Numbered from the stretch's first letter, positions 52,860 through 61,723 are shown. The stretch: 64,000 nt of DNA from Paenibacillus prosopidis (GCF_003337375.1 NZ_QPJD01000010.1:62001-126000); one strand, 5' to 3'. Program-made: numbers and translations. The notes: generated by a model not told the origin, from the sequence alone.

Positions 52860-53755
52860 TCGGCTCGAAGCTAACGTTAAGCCGCAAGCGTTCACTTCTG
52901 GGATTCGCGTTTATTACACCCTGGTTACTCGGATTCTTATTCATGTTCGCGACGCCGCTTATACAATCGGTCAAATTCAGCTTTAGCAAATTAACGGTAG
53001 CGCCAACCGGCTATGAATTAGAATTTATGGGCTTGGCCAATTTCAAGGATGCCTTGTTCGTAGATGCTGTCTTTAACCGGATACTGACACAATCCGTTTC
53101 AGAAATGGCATTAAATGTGCCGATGATTTTATTTTTCAGCCTTTTCTCTGCGACGCTGTTGAATCAGAAGTTCCGGGGAAGGGTGCTTGCACGGGCGATA
53201 TTTTTTCTTCCGGTCATTCTGGCCTCGAATGCGATTTCGGCAGCCGAGTCGGCTGGACTCATAAATTTGGTCGGCGATGCAAGCGCCGTGAACGAAATGG
53301 GTGAAGGCTCATCCGATTACAATATTTTATCGATGGTTATGATGCTCCGGGAGGTCGGATTACCGGCTTCGTTCGTAGATTATATTGTTCAAGCTATCAT
53401 AAGAATTTACGACATCATTACTAGCTCCGGCGTTCAAATTCTTATTTTTCTAGCCGCGCTGCAGTCCGTGCCGGGCTCGATGTACGAGGTTGCCAAGATG
53501 GAAGGCGCTACAGCGTATGAATCGTTTTGGAAAATTACGTTTCCAATGGTGAGCCCGCTCATTTTGACCAATGTGATTTATACGATTATCGATTCATTTT
53601 CGGGCAGCCCCGTTACCGATTTAATATTTACAACCGCGTTCAAAACGCAAAACTTTGGGCTGAGCTCGGCTATGTCCTGGATCTATACGTTAATCGTCAG
53701 CCTCATCTTATTGATTGTCGGTCTCGTGCTTTCCAGGAGAGTGCATTACAACTGA
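52856..53755 (+). CDS. Sugar ABC importer permease, second pair (MalF type)
   Basis: A 299-residue channel subunit. The EAA loop reads YEVAKMEGATAYESFWKITFP, with Val for the second Ala and Glu for the usual Asp. An inserted segment between membrane helices (about residues 140-185, INLVGDASAVNEMGEGSS) is longer than normal and may contact the DUF5696 or NHL protein. It is coupled to the DUF5696 gene by an ATGA overlap. Confidence 0.92.
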   Translation: MIGSKLTLSRKRSLLGFAFITPWLLGFLFMFATPLIQSVKFSFSKLTVAPTGYELEFMGLANFKDALFVDAVFNRILTQSVSEMALNVPMILFFSLFSATLLNQKFRGRVLARAIFFLPVILASNAISAAESAGLINLVGDASAVNEMGEGSSDYNILSMVMMLREVGLPASFVDYIVQAIIRIYDIITSSGVQILIFLAALQSVPGSMYEVAKMEGATAYESFWKITFPMVSPLILTNVIYTIIDSFSGSPVTDLIFTTAFKTQNFGLSSAMSWIYTLIVSLILLIVGLVLSRRVHYN

Positions 53756-53781
53756 GTTCATAGCGAAGGAGGAAACGGAAT

Positions 53782-54783
53782 ATGGAAGCTCCTCAGGCCG
53801 TTCACAATGAGGCGAATAAATACCGGTTGCAAAAAGCGAAAAATAAGACGGTCGATACCTTATATTCGATCTTTCGGTACGCCCTTGTCATCGGAATTTC
53901 GTTTATTATTATTTATCCGCTGCTGATGAAGTTTTCGGTGGCTTTCAAAGCCAAAGAGGATATTTATAATCCAACGATCTACATGGTACCCGTTCATTTT
54001 ACGCTGGATAACATAAAGATGGCGATGGAGATCCTGAACTACTTCCCGCTGCTTGGGAACACGATGTTTTACGTAATCCTGACTACGCTGCTGACAGCCG
54101 CTTCCTGCGCTCTGGCCGGATACGGGTTTGCCCGTTTTTCCTTCCCGGGCAGCAATGTGCTGTTTGCACTTGTCATTATGACGATACTCATTCCTACCAG
54201 CACGCTGATGGTTCCTATGTATCTTCATTTCAGAAGCTTCGACTTTCTTGGGCTGGTTCATTTATTCACCGGTAAAGACGGTGTCAATTTGCTCAATACG
54301 TATTGGCCTTCTATTATTACCTCGGCGACCGCTATCGGATTAAAAGCGGGTTTGTTCATCTACATTTTCCGTCAATTTTTTAAAGGCATGCCGAAAGAAA
54401 TTGAGGAAGCAGCGTTAATTGACGGTGCCGGAGGAGTAAAGACTTTCCTGCGGATTATGCTGCCGAATGCTGTTCCGCCGATGATAACGGTCATTTTGTT
54501 CTGTTTCGTTTGGCAATATAACGATACCTTCTTCACTTCTCTGTTCATGAGTGAAGCTTCGCTAATGCCGATAAAGGTTTCTACTTTATCCGCCCAAGCG
54601 AATCAGTTGATCCCGGTTTTGCTTGGAGTAGGAAGTGGATCTAACGTGAAAGCGGATCCGAATCATGTCGCCATGATTATCGACACCGGCATATTGCTTG
54701 CCATTATTCCGCTCATTGTTTTGTATTTGATCGTACAGCGCTATTTTGTGGAGAGCGTCGAGCGAAGCGGAATTATCGGTTAA
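53782..54783 (+). CDS. Sugar ABC importer permease, second pair (MalG type)
   Basis: A 333-residue partner permease, about 50 residues longer than usual because of a cytoplasmic N-terminal extension (about 1-28, rich in Lys and Asn) and a loop with FTGKDGVN. The EAA motif EEAALIDGAGGVKTFLRIMLP is canonical. GGAGG lies before the ATG. The first GH26 gene follows after about 50 bases. Confidence 0.92.
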   Translation: MEAPQAVHNEANKYRLQKAKNKTVDTLYSIFRYALVIGISFIIIYPLLMKFSVAFKAKEDIYNPTIYMVPVHFTLDNIKMAMEILNYFPLLGNTMFYVILTTLLTAASCALAGYGFARFSFPGSNVLFALVIMTILIPTSTLMVPMYLHFRSFDFLGLVHLFTGKDGVNLLNTYWPSIITSATAIGLKAGLFIYIFRQFFKGMPKEIEEAALIDGAGGVKTFLRIMLPNAVPPMITVILFCFVWQYNDTFFTSLFMSEASLMPIKVSTLSAQANQLIPVLLGVGSGSNVKADPNHVAMIIDTGILLAIIPLIVLYLIVQRYFVESVERSGIIG

Positions 54784-54836
54784 CCAAAGTAGGATGCAGC
54801 TGCAAATTGACACTGAGAAGAATGGAGAAACCGCAT

Positions 54837-55871
54837 ATGATCAATATGGAAAAACAGCCTGTATTTAATGTGGAGCCTAAGCTCGTGAACCCGAATGCGG
54901 ATGACAGCGCGAAGAGGCTGATGACCTACTTGTGCGATATATACGGATCACGTATATTGACCGGCCAGCAGATCGGGGTCGAATCGACGCCCGAACTGGA
55001 TATCATTTATGAAGTAACGGGTAAATATCCAGCCGTATACGGCTTTGATTTCATGAACTATTCGCCGTCGCGAACGGAACGCGGAGCAACATGCAGCGAT
55101 ACCGTTATCGCCATCGATTGGTGGAAAAGCGGCGGAATCGTTACGTTTTGCTGGCATTGGAATGCGCCTAAGGATTTAATCGATTTGCCGCCAGACCGGA
55201 CTTGGGGGAGCGGGTTTTATACGAAAGCGACGACTTTCGATGTGCAGAAAGCGATGGATGATCAGGAGTCTGAGGAATTCCAGCTTCTTATCCGGGATAT
55301 TGACGCGATAGCCGAACAGCTGAAACGCTTGCAAAATGCGGGTGTTCCGGTACTGTGGAGACCGCTTCATGAAGCATCGGGAGGCTGGTTCTGGTGGGGA
55401 GCCAAAGGGCCGGAGCCATGTGTGCAGTTATGGAAGCTGATGTATGACCGAATGACGAATGTTCATAAGCTGGGTCATCTGATATGGGTGTGGAATGGTC
55501 AGCACGCGGACTGGTACCCGGGAGATGAGTATGTCGATATTATCGGCGAAGATATTTATCCTCCAGCCAAAAATTACGAATCGCAGCAGGAACGTTTCCA
55601 AAGCGCGCTGTCTTATACCAAAATGAATAAAATTATCGCCTTATCGGAAAACGGACCGATCCCTGATCCCGATCTTATGCTGAGAGATAATGCGCTCTGG
55701 GCTTGGAATTGTACATGGTATGGCACGTTCGTCTATGTCACCGAGCAGGGACGCAGGCAATACTCAAGTGAATATACGGAGCGGGAACAGCTGGTTAAGT
55801 TTTATAACCATCCCCTCTCGCTATCGAAAGACGAGGTGCCGGATCTATTAACCTACAAGCTGCGAGAATAG
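54837..55871 (+). CDS. GH26 beta-mannanase, apparently cytoplasmic
   Basis: A 344-residue single-domain enzyme without a signal peptide. The GH26 acid/base Glu is in RPLHEASGGWFWWG and the nucleophile Glu in ALSENGPIPDPD. I choose ATG 54837 because GGAG lies 9 bases upstream; in-frame starts at 54807 and 54822 lack one. It probably cuts imported manno-oligosaccharides. It is a clear paralogue of the next gene, sharing LVNPNA, GWFWWGAKGPEP and SENG/TENG blocks. Confidence 0.9.
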   Translation: MINMEKQPVFNVEPKLVNPNADDSAKRLMTYLCDIYGSRILTGQQIGVESTPELDIIYEVTGKYPAVYGFDFMNYSPSRTERGATCSDTVIAIDWWKSGGIVTFCWHWNAPKDLIDLPPDRTWGSGFYTKATTFDVQKAMDDQESEEFQLLIRDIDAIAEQLKRLQNAGVPVLWRPLHEASGGWFWWGAKGPEPCVQLWKLMYDRMTNVHKLGHLIWVWNGQHADWYPGDEYVDIIGEDIYPPAKNYESQQERFQSALSYTKMNKIIALSENGPIPDPDLMLRDNALWAWNCTWYGTFVYVTEQGRRQYSSEYTEREQLVKFYNHPLSLSKDEVPDLLTYKLRE

Positions 55872-55891
55872 CATATAGCAAGCGTAAACGG

Positions 55892-57328
55892 GTGATCATC
55901 GGCATTATCGTCGCATTTGGTGTAGTGCTTGTCTGTTCAGCGGCTGCCATCGGGACTTCTGTCTTCGGAAAGAAGGAACAACCGATTGTTCAGTATGAAG
56001 CGGAAGACGGGCTTCTAGACGGAACGGCCGTCTCACAGGAAGCAGAGGGCTTCTCAGGTTCAGGTTTTGTTACTGACTTTACCGATGAGCAAGATGCTCT
56101 AACCATACAGGTTGAAGCACCCAAATCGGCGTTATACAGCGTATGGGTCGGTTATCGGGCTCCGAACGGGAATAAAGTGACCGGCCTTGCGTTAAATGGC
56201 AGTCCGCATGGAGATTTGGCACTAGCGCCAACCGACGTATTTACTGAGCTTAAAGCTGGAAAAATGCTCTTACACGAAGGCGTCAACACGATTAGTCTGA
56301 AGCGCGGCTGGGGTTATTTTGATATCGATTATATTAAATTGCAGAAAACCATACCGGACGCCAAGCATCAGGTTACAGATGAACTCGTTAATCCAAATGC
56401 CTCGAAAGAAGCCAAGACGCTAATGAGCTATTTGGTGAAAAACTACGGAAAGTCGATGCTTTCCGGTCAAACAGGGCTCGACAACGCTTCATGGATTGAA
56501 AAGGCAACCGGAAAAAAACCGGCGATTGTCGGCTTTGATTTGATTGAATATTCACCAACAAGAGCCGAGCACGGCGCTGTGTCGTTCGAAATTGAAAGTG
56601 CGGTCGGCTGGCATAAGCAGGGAGGCATCGCATCCTTCTTATGGCACTGGAACGCTCCGACCGGGATCATTGATGAAAAGGGAAAAGAGTGGTGGAGAGG
56701 ATTTTATGCGGATTCCGTTACTTTTGACTTGGAATATGCTTTAAGCCACCCTGATTCGGAGGATTATAAGCTTCTACTTAGCGATATAGATGTTATCGCA
56801 GCGCAGCTTAAAAGGTTAAACGATGCTAACATCCCTATTCTATTTCGTCCGCTGCATGAAGCGGAGGGCGGATGGTTCTGGTGGGGGGCGAAGGGCCCGG
56901 AGCCGGCGAAAGCGTTATACCACATTTTATACGACCGGTTAGTCAACAAACATGGGTTGAACAATCTGATTTGGGTGTGGAACTCTGTGCAGCCGGAGTG
57001 GTATCCAGGCGATAATGTCGTAGATATTGTCAGCGTGGACAGTTATCCAGATCCAGGAGACCATAGTCCTATCATCAACCATTATGAGAATCTGGTTGCA
57101 TTAGTAAAGGACAAAAAGTTAGTCGCAATGACGGAAAACGGCTCTATACCAGATCCGGATATAACGAAGCAGTACGGGGCTAATTGGAGCTGGTTCATGA
57201 CGTGGGAAGGAGACTTTTTGATTGACGGCAAGCACAACAGTAAAGAAGTGTTAAACAAAATTTTTAATCATCCAGACGTTATTACACTCGATGAGTTGCC
57301 TGATTTATTCAATTTTAAGAATTTATAA
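55892..57328 (+). CDS. GH26 beta-mannanase, membrane-anchored with CBM-like domain
   Basis: A 478-residue surface enzyme: N-terminal membrane helix (IIGIIVAFGVVLVCSAAAI), a CBM35-like sandwich (about residues 27-155, from QYEAEDGLLDG to FDIDYIKL), then a GH26 catalytic domain with acid/base Glu in RPLHEAEGGWFWWG and nucleophile Glu in AMTENGSIPDPD. The start is uncertain: GTG 55892 has no Shine-Dalgarno site, and the same frame runs upstream through AYSKRKR, a typical basic signal n-region, to an ATT at 55847 preceded by GAGGTG within the upstream gene. It would trim mannan outside the cell. Confidence 0.85.
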   Translation: MIIGIIVAFGVVLVCSAAAIGTSVFGKKEQPIVQYEAEDGLLDGTAVSQEAEGFSGSGFVTDFTDEQDALTIQVEAPKSALYSVWVGYRAPNGNKVTGLALNGSPHGDLALAPTDVFTELKAGKMLLHEGVNTISLKRGWGYFDIDYIKLQKTIPDAKHQVTDELVNPNASKEAKTLMSYLVKNYGKSMLSGQTGLDNASWIEKATGKKPAIVGFDLIEYSPTRAEHGAVSFEIESAVGWHKQGGIASFLWHWNAPTGIIDEKGKEWWRGFYADSVTFDLEYALSHPDSEDYKLLLSDIDVIAAQLKRLNDANIPILFRPLHEAEGGWFWWGAKGPEPAKALYHILYDRLVNKHGLNNLIWVWNSVQPEWYPGDNVVDIVSVDSYPDPGDHSPIINHYENLVALVKDKKLVAMTENGSIPDPDITKQYGANWSWFMTWEGDFLIDGKHNSKEVLNKIFNHPDVITLDELPDLFNFKNL

Positions 57329-57370
57329 GTTTCAAACTTATATCTTCTTAGAATTCTCTGCGAAACGAAT

Positions 57371-57403
57371 CTTCACCGCCAGAGGACGGTGAAGCCGTTT
57401 ACG
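57371..57403. promoter_or_regulatory. Putative LacI-type operator, copy 2, with extra inverted repeat
   Basis: GGACGGTGAAGCCGTTTACG (57384-57403) matches the element at 43383-43402 in 18 of 20 positions. CTTCACCG (57371-57378) and CGGTGAAG (57387-57394) form an additional 8-bp inverted repeat. It lies 100 bases before the GH2 gene, suggesting a separate regulated promoter for it. Confidence 0.62.
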
Positions 57404-57502
57404 CTTGGGAATGCAAAAAGATGGAGATATAGAAGAATGACAAGCGGTAGGAAACCACATTACATCTAAGTTTTGCAGGTGCAAGACTTTCAGGAGGAAA
57501 CA

Positions 57503-60070
57503 ATGGGAGAGACGAAGCAAGTACTGGACAACTGGAAGTTTAAAGCATGCAAGGATGGGGAATGGATGGCGGCTGTCGTGCCGGGCTGCGTCCATACCGA
57601 CCTGCTTCGAAACGGTATCATTGCCGATCCGTTCTACGGGACGAATGAGCATGATTTGCAATGGATTGATAAAATAGACTGGGAGTACGAGACCAGCTTC
57701 GATGTGCCGGAGGCGTTACGGAATGCCGCTTCGCTGCAGCTCGTATTCGATGGCTTGGATACGTACGCGGACGTATATGTGAACGGCAAGCATGTACTGT
57801 CTGCCGACAACATGTTTAGAACCTGGAAGGCTGACGTCAAATCGATTGTGAAAGAAAAAGACAATGCGCTGTCGATTCGTTTCCGGTCGCCAGTCCAGGA
57901 GGATCTCCCGAAAATTGATAAGCTCGGCTATAACTTGCCGGCTGCTAACGATCAATCTGAGCTGGGCGGGCTTGGCGAGCAGAAGATTAGTATTTTTGCG
58001 AGAAAAGCTCCGTACCATTACGGTTGGGATTGGGGGCCGCGCTTCGTTACAAGCGGTATATGGCGCGAGGCAAGACTTGAAGGCTGGTCCGGCTGCAAAA
58101 TTTCCGATGTTTACGTTCAACAGGACCACGTATCCGCAGCAGAAGCGACCCTAACGGTAAGCGTAGAAATTGAAGCCGAGCTGGAGTGGAAAGGTTCCGT
58201 GCGGCTAAGTACGGACGGTCAGATATGGGAGCAAGCGGTAAACTTGAAGCAGGGCCTGAATGCCGTTCAAATACCTGTCGTTATTTCGGAGCCGAAGCTG
58301 TGGTGGAGCAGAGGGCTTGGCGAAGCGCATTTGTACACGTTCACAGCGGAACTATTAAGGGATGATGAAGCCGAAGCGGTTGCGGCAAAATCGGTTCGAA
58401 CAGGCTTGCGGTCCGTTCGTTTAGTGCGCGATAAAGATGCAGCGGGAGCTACTTTTTATTTTGAGCTGAATGGCGTTCCGGTGTTTGCAAAGGGCGCTAA
58501 TCATATTCCGAATGACAGCTTCATTACTGATGTGACGGATGAGCGGTACAGGCATGAAATTGTAACGGCTGTGGAGTCAAATATGAATATGCTGCGGGTT
58601 TGGGGCGGCGGAATTTATGAGCAGTCGATTTTTTATGAGCTTTGCGATGAATACGGCATACTCGTATGGCAGGACTTTATGTTTGCCTGCAGCATGTATC
58701 CGGGCGACGAGTCATTCCTGAACAATGTCCGCCAAGAAGCCGAGGAGAACGTGAGGCGTCTTCGCAATCATCCTTCCATCGTGCTGTGGTGCGGAAACAA
58801 TGAGATCGATTCCGCATGGGCGCAATACGATGAGGATGGCGGCTGGGGCTGGAAGAAAAATTATAATCAGGAGCAGCGGGCAACTATTTGGGCGGATTAC
58901 GAGGCTGTGTTTCATCGCATCCTGCCTGAAGCGGTAACAGCATTTGCGCCGGGTACGGAATATTGGCCTTCTTCACCGCTCATTTCCTTGTCAGGGGATA
59001 TTAATCAGCATGCGCATCCACTTTCCGGAGAGGGGGACGTTCATTATTGGGGCGTATGGCACGCAGTGGAGCCGTTTGAAAATTACAATGTGAAAATCGG
59101 GCGGTTTATGAGCGAATACGGCTTCCAGTCGTTCCCGGAATATGATACGGTCATGACCTTTGCGGTAGAGCAAGACTTGGCCCTTGATTCGAAGGTGATG
59201 CGTGCCCACCAGAAGAACGGTGACGGAAACCGTCTGATCAAGGAATATATGGACATTTACATGAACGAGCCGAAGGACTTCCCATCCTTTCTCTATATGA
59301 GTCAAGTTCTGCAGGCCGAGGCGATGAAGATGGCGATTGAAGCGCACCGGCGGAAAATGCCTTATTGCATGGGCACGCTTTATTGGCAAATGAACGACTG
59401 CTGGCCGGTCGCCTCATGGGCGGGTATGGACTATTACGGCAAATGGAAAGCCATGCAGTATTACGCGAGAAGAAGCTTCGGCGATACGATCCTCTCATTC
59501 GATCGGTCGGATAGCGGAAAGATTAATGTCCATGTCGTAACGGATGGACTTTCTCCGGTAAGCGGCCTGCTGAAAATTACGCTGTATGATTTTGCCGGCG
59601 AGCAGCTTAAACAGGATTTTGCTGCGGTGGCGACCCGAGGCAATAGCGCGGCTGTCGTATATTCGTTAGATGAAAAGGTGTGGCTGGAAGGCCGAGATGC
59701 AGGCAGCTTGGTGCTGCTGGCAGAGCTTGATCAATCCGAACATCCGGTAGATTGCAAGGAATTCTACTTCGTATGCGCGAAGGAGCTGAAGCTGGCATCA
59801 GGCGCCATTCGAATAACGGAAGTTGAAGGCAGCAATGGAACGAGGTATAAAGTGGAGACGGATGTGCTGGCCAAGCAGGTTTGGCTGTCCGCAGAGCGCG
59901 AGGGGAGGTTTTCCGACAACTTCTTCGATCTCATTCCCGGCGTCGCCAAGACAGTGGAGTTCTGCAGGCGTGAAAGCGGAGAAGCAATGAGCAGGCCTGC
60001 CGTTCCAGGGAGAGTAACGGCTCGTTCGATGATTGATTTTTTGGCTGAAAATAAAGTGGACATTGGATAG
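57503..60070 (+). CDS. GH2 family beta-mannosidase
   Basis: An 855-residue cytoplasmic exo-enzyme that releases mannose from the non-reducing end of manno-oligosaccharides. The N-terminal jelly-roll (about 1-180) carries the mannosidase-type start VVPGCVHTDLLRNGII; an immunoglobulin-like domain precedes the TIM barrel (about 285-610) with acid/base Glu in WCGNNEIDSAW and nucleophile Glu in MSEYGFQSFPEYD. Two beta domains end the protein. AGGAGG lies 5 bases before the ATG. It completes the mannan pathway of this locus. Confidence 0.93.
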   Translation: MGETKQVLDNWKFKACKDGEWMAAVVPGCVHTDLLRNGIIADPFYGTNEHDLQWIDKIDWEYETSFDVPEALRNAASLQLVFDGLDTYADVYVNGKHVLSADNMFRTWKADVKSIVKEKDNALSIRFRSPVQEDLPKIDKLGYNLPAANDQSELGGLGEQKISIFARKAPYHYGWDWGPRFVTSGIWREARLEGWSGCKISDVYVQQDHVSAAEATLTVSVEIEAELEWKGSVRLSTDGQIWEQAVNLKQGLNAVQIPVVISEPKLWWSRGLGEAHLYTFTAELLRDDEAEAVAAKSVRTGLRSVRLVRDKDAAGATFYFELNGVPVFAKGANHIPNDSFITDVTDERYRHEIVTAVESNMNMLRVWGGGIYEQSIFYELCDEYGILVWQDFMFACSMYPGDESFLNNVRQEAEENVRRLRNHPSIVLWCGNNEIDSAWAQYDEDGGWGWKKNYNQEQRATIWADYEAVFHRILPEAVTAFAPGTEYWPSSPLISLSGDINQHAHPLSGEGDVHYWGVWHAVEPFENYNVKIGRFMSEYGFQSFPEYDTVMTFAVEQDLALDSKVMRAHQKNGDGNRLIKEYMDIYMNEPKDFPSFLYMSQVLQAEAMKMAIEAHRRKMPYCMGTLYWQMNDCWPVASWAGMDYYGKWKAMQYYARRSFGDTILSFDRSDSGKINVHVVTDGLSPVSGLLKITLYDFAGEQLKQDFAAVATRGNSAAVVYSLDEKVWLEGRDAGSLVLLAELDQSEHPVDCKEFYFVCAKELKLASGAIRITEVEGSNGTRYKVETDVLAKQVWLSAEREGRFSDNFFDLIPGVAKTVEFCRRESGEAMSRPAVPGRVTARSMIDFLAENKVDIG

Positions 60071-60078
60071 TTAAAAAG

Positions 60079-60117
60079 AGCTGGAGACCGTCTAACGGTC
60101 CCGGCTATTTTTTTGTA
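60079..60117 (+). terminator. Rho-independent terminator
   Basis: An imperfect stem (AGCTGGAGACCGT with ACGGTCCCGGCT) is followed by seven T residues. It ends the mannan locus. Confidence 0.8.
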
Positions 60118-60269
60118 AAGAGAATTTAAGATATAACGTATAAAAATCAAATAAAAGAAAATTATATAAAAGGATGAATATCAATTTCTGCAGGGACACC
60201 TTGGAATTCTATACATGCACTAAAAATGGAACATATGCCTATTGGGCGGAAGAAGGGGGTAAACATATC

Positions 60270-60611
60270 ATGATCAAATTGTTATTAAAGTGGCTGGTTA
60301 ACGGAGCTATTGTGGTTTCGTCGCTAATGTACTACTCCAACACAACCTTTGTAAATGCGGCTATCGCAGCAACAGTACTTACTATAATTGCATACTTTGT
60401 AGGCGATCAGTTTCTGCTTCGAAGAACCAATAATTTAATTGCGACAGTTTGTGATTTTTTATTGGCCGTTGTTTATCTTGGTGCTTTGTCTTATGTATTC
60501 GATTGGCAGTTATCATGGGGCGAAGCCTTCTTTATCGCTTTCCTTGTAGGGGTAGCTGAATGGGTACTTCACCGTTTCGTGTTTAATGAGGAACTGAGTG
60601 TTGTTAAATAG
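60270..60611 (+). CDS. DUF2512 (YndM-like) membrane protein
   Basis: A 113-residue protein with four membrane segments (for example LVNGAIVVSSLMYY, VCDFLLAVVYLGALSYVF), a common small protein of spore formers with no known role. The start is ATG 60270 with AAGGGGGT 9 bases upstream; the longer frame from 60174 lacks a ribosome-binding site. It is monocistronic. Confidence 0.85.
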   Translation: MIKLLLKWLVNGAIVVSSLMYYSNTTFVNAAIAATVLTIIAYFVGDQFLLRRTNNLIATVCDFLLAVVYLGALSYVFDWQLSWGEAFFIAFLVGVAEWVLHRFVFNEELSVVK

Positions 60612-60630
60612 CCTTCGAAGAGTGCAAAAT

Positions 60631-60675
60631 AATACGCTAAGCCTGAAATCTTCAGTGCTTAGCGTATTTATTTTT
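60631..60675. terminator. Bidirectional terminator
   Basis: AATACGCTAAGC pairs perfectly with GCTTAGCGTATT around a 14-base loop, with T-rich DNA on both sides (TATTTTTG on plus; ATTATTTTG on minus). It separates the convergent genes at 60270 and 60687. Confidence 0.88.
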
Positions 60676-60686
60676 GTTCAGCAGCG

Positions 60687-61217
60687 TTACACGTTAACTA
60701 ACTCCGGTCTTTGGATTTGAAGCGGCGGAGGGATGAGCCATCCTTTTTCTTTAGATAATTTTAAAATTTGCATGCCTAAGGCTGCTTTCGTTACATGATA
60801 CTTCGCGAAAAGCGCACCGATATCCTCTCGGATCGACTTACCCATAATTTGACTGCAGGCGACCAAGCCGAGGGAAGTGTCGGTCGCAATCATGGCCGAT
60901 ATTTCTTGATCCGTAAATCTCGCTCCAATCGGAATATCTTCCAGCTTCGCTTCAGGACGGTCAGGTAGAGGAGGAGATGGCACAATGCCGTTATGGGTCA
61001 GGATAGCGTCGCACTCACTCACTTCAAGCTCCGATTGATCGATGATCTTGCCCAGAATGTTCTTTAGATCTTTATCGCCAGCATGATAACAGTAAGCCCG
61101 GGTAGCCGATATGCATCCTTTAGCTGCCATAGAGAATTGCCACAAATCATAAACCTCGCCGTAATGAAGAGGCTCATTTTTTGAATTACCGCCAAGAATG
61201 CCTGAAATGGTAATCAT
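60687..61217 (-). CDS. DUF3231 family protein
   Basis: A 176-residue, mostly helical protein with the DUF3231 pattern (SELEVSECDAILTHNGI, PLPDRPE, ARFTDQEISAMI), half the length of the double-domain members of this family. Ferritin-like or spore-associated roles have been suggested for relatives, but I cannot assign a function. GGAGATG precedes the start. Confidence 0.82.
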   Translation of the reverse strand: MITISGILGGNSKNEPLHYGEVYDLWQFSMAAKGCISATRAYCYHAGDKDLKNILGKIIDQSELEVSECDAILTHNGIVPSPPLPDRPEAKLEDIPIGARFTDQEISAMIATDTSLGLVACSQIMGKSIREDIGALFAKYHVTKAALGMQILKLSKEKGWLIPPPLQIQRPELVNV

Positions 61218-61405
61218 CTCCTTTGAATGGTTTTGCGCAAGCTTCGTTATTTTATCTAATCGATGATGAAGTTATTCAACAAGACTCTGAGAACTGAAGA
61301 CAGCTTGAACAAACGTTTCTGGCATCAGGAAGTATAAATCTTTCCTTATTCATGCAAATTAACTCATATGGATGAAGGGACACGAAGTTAGGAGGTTAAA
61401 TCAGC

Positions 61406-61651
61406 ATGGCTACATTTGATGCTTCCGAAGACGATAAAGAAGGGGTTAATAAGGATGTTTATGGGGTTCTTAGGGAGGAGACTGAAGTTGATTCCGATGT
61501 CAACGAGGACCGCAACCGGGAACAGCAATTGGACGACTCTTTTCAGGATTGGTACCGCAATATCGGGTATTGGGTTCAGCAAAAAGAAGATATGACCCAG
61601 GTGCCGAAGTCGAACGTTTTTGATGAAACTCCTGATATTGACAACGAATAA
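61406..61651 (+). CDS. Small acidic hypothetical protein
   Basis: An 81-residue, very acidic and polar protein (DASEDDKEGVNKD; ending DETPDIDNE) without membrane segments or recognisable domain. TAGGAGG lies about 9 bases before the ATG, which supports translation. It stands alone between the DUF3231 gene and a hairpin. Possibly a forespore or small regulatory protein, but this is not shown. Confidence 0.65.
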   Translation: MATFDASEDDKEGVNKDVYGVLREETEVDSDVNEDRNREQQLDDSFQDWYRNIGYWVQQKEDMTQVPKSNVFDETPDIDNE

Positions 61652-61678
61652 ATGTCATTAATGTGAAAAGAATCGTTA

Positions 61679-61714
61679 TGGGATCAAGTTCTTGTTATAC
61701 GGATCTTGATCCCA
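61679..61714. terminator. Terminator-like hairpin
   Basis: TGGGATCAAG pairs perfectly with CTTGATCCCA around a 16-base loop. AAATTTA follows on the plus strand, so the T tract is weak. It lies between convergent small genes. Confidence 0.65.
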
Positions 61715-61723
61715 AATTTATAC

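Noticed and set aside
61679-61714. A riboswitch or small RNA at this hairpin
   Set aside because: It is a single simple stem between convergent genes with no further conserved structure visible; a terminator explains it.
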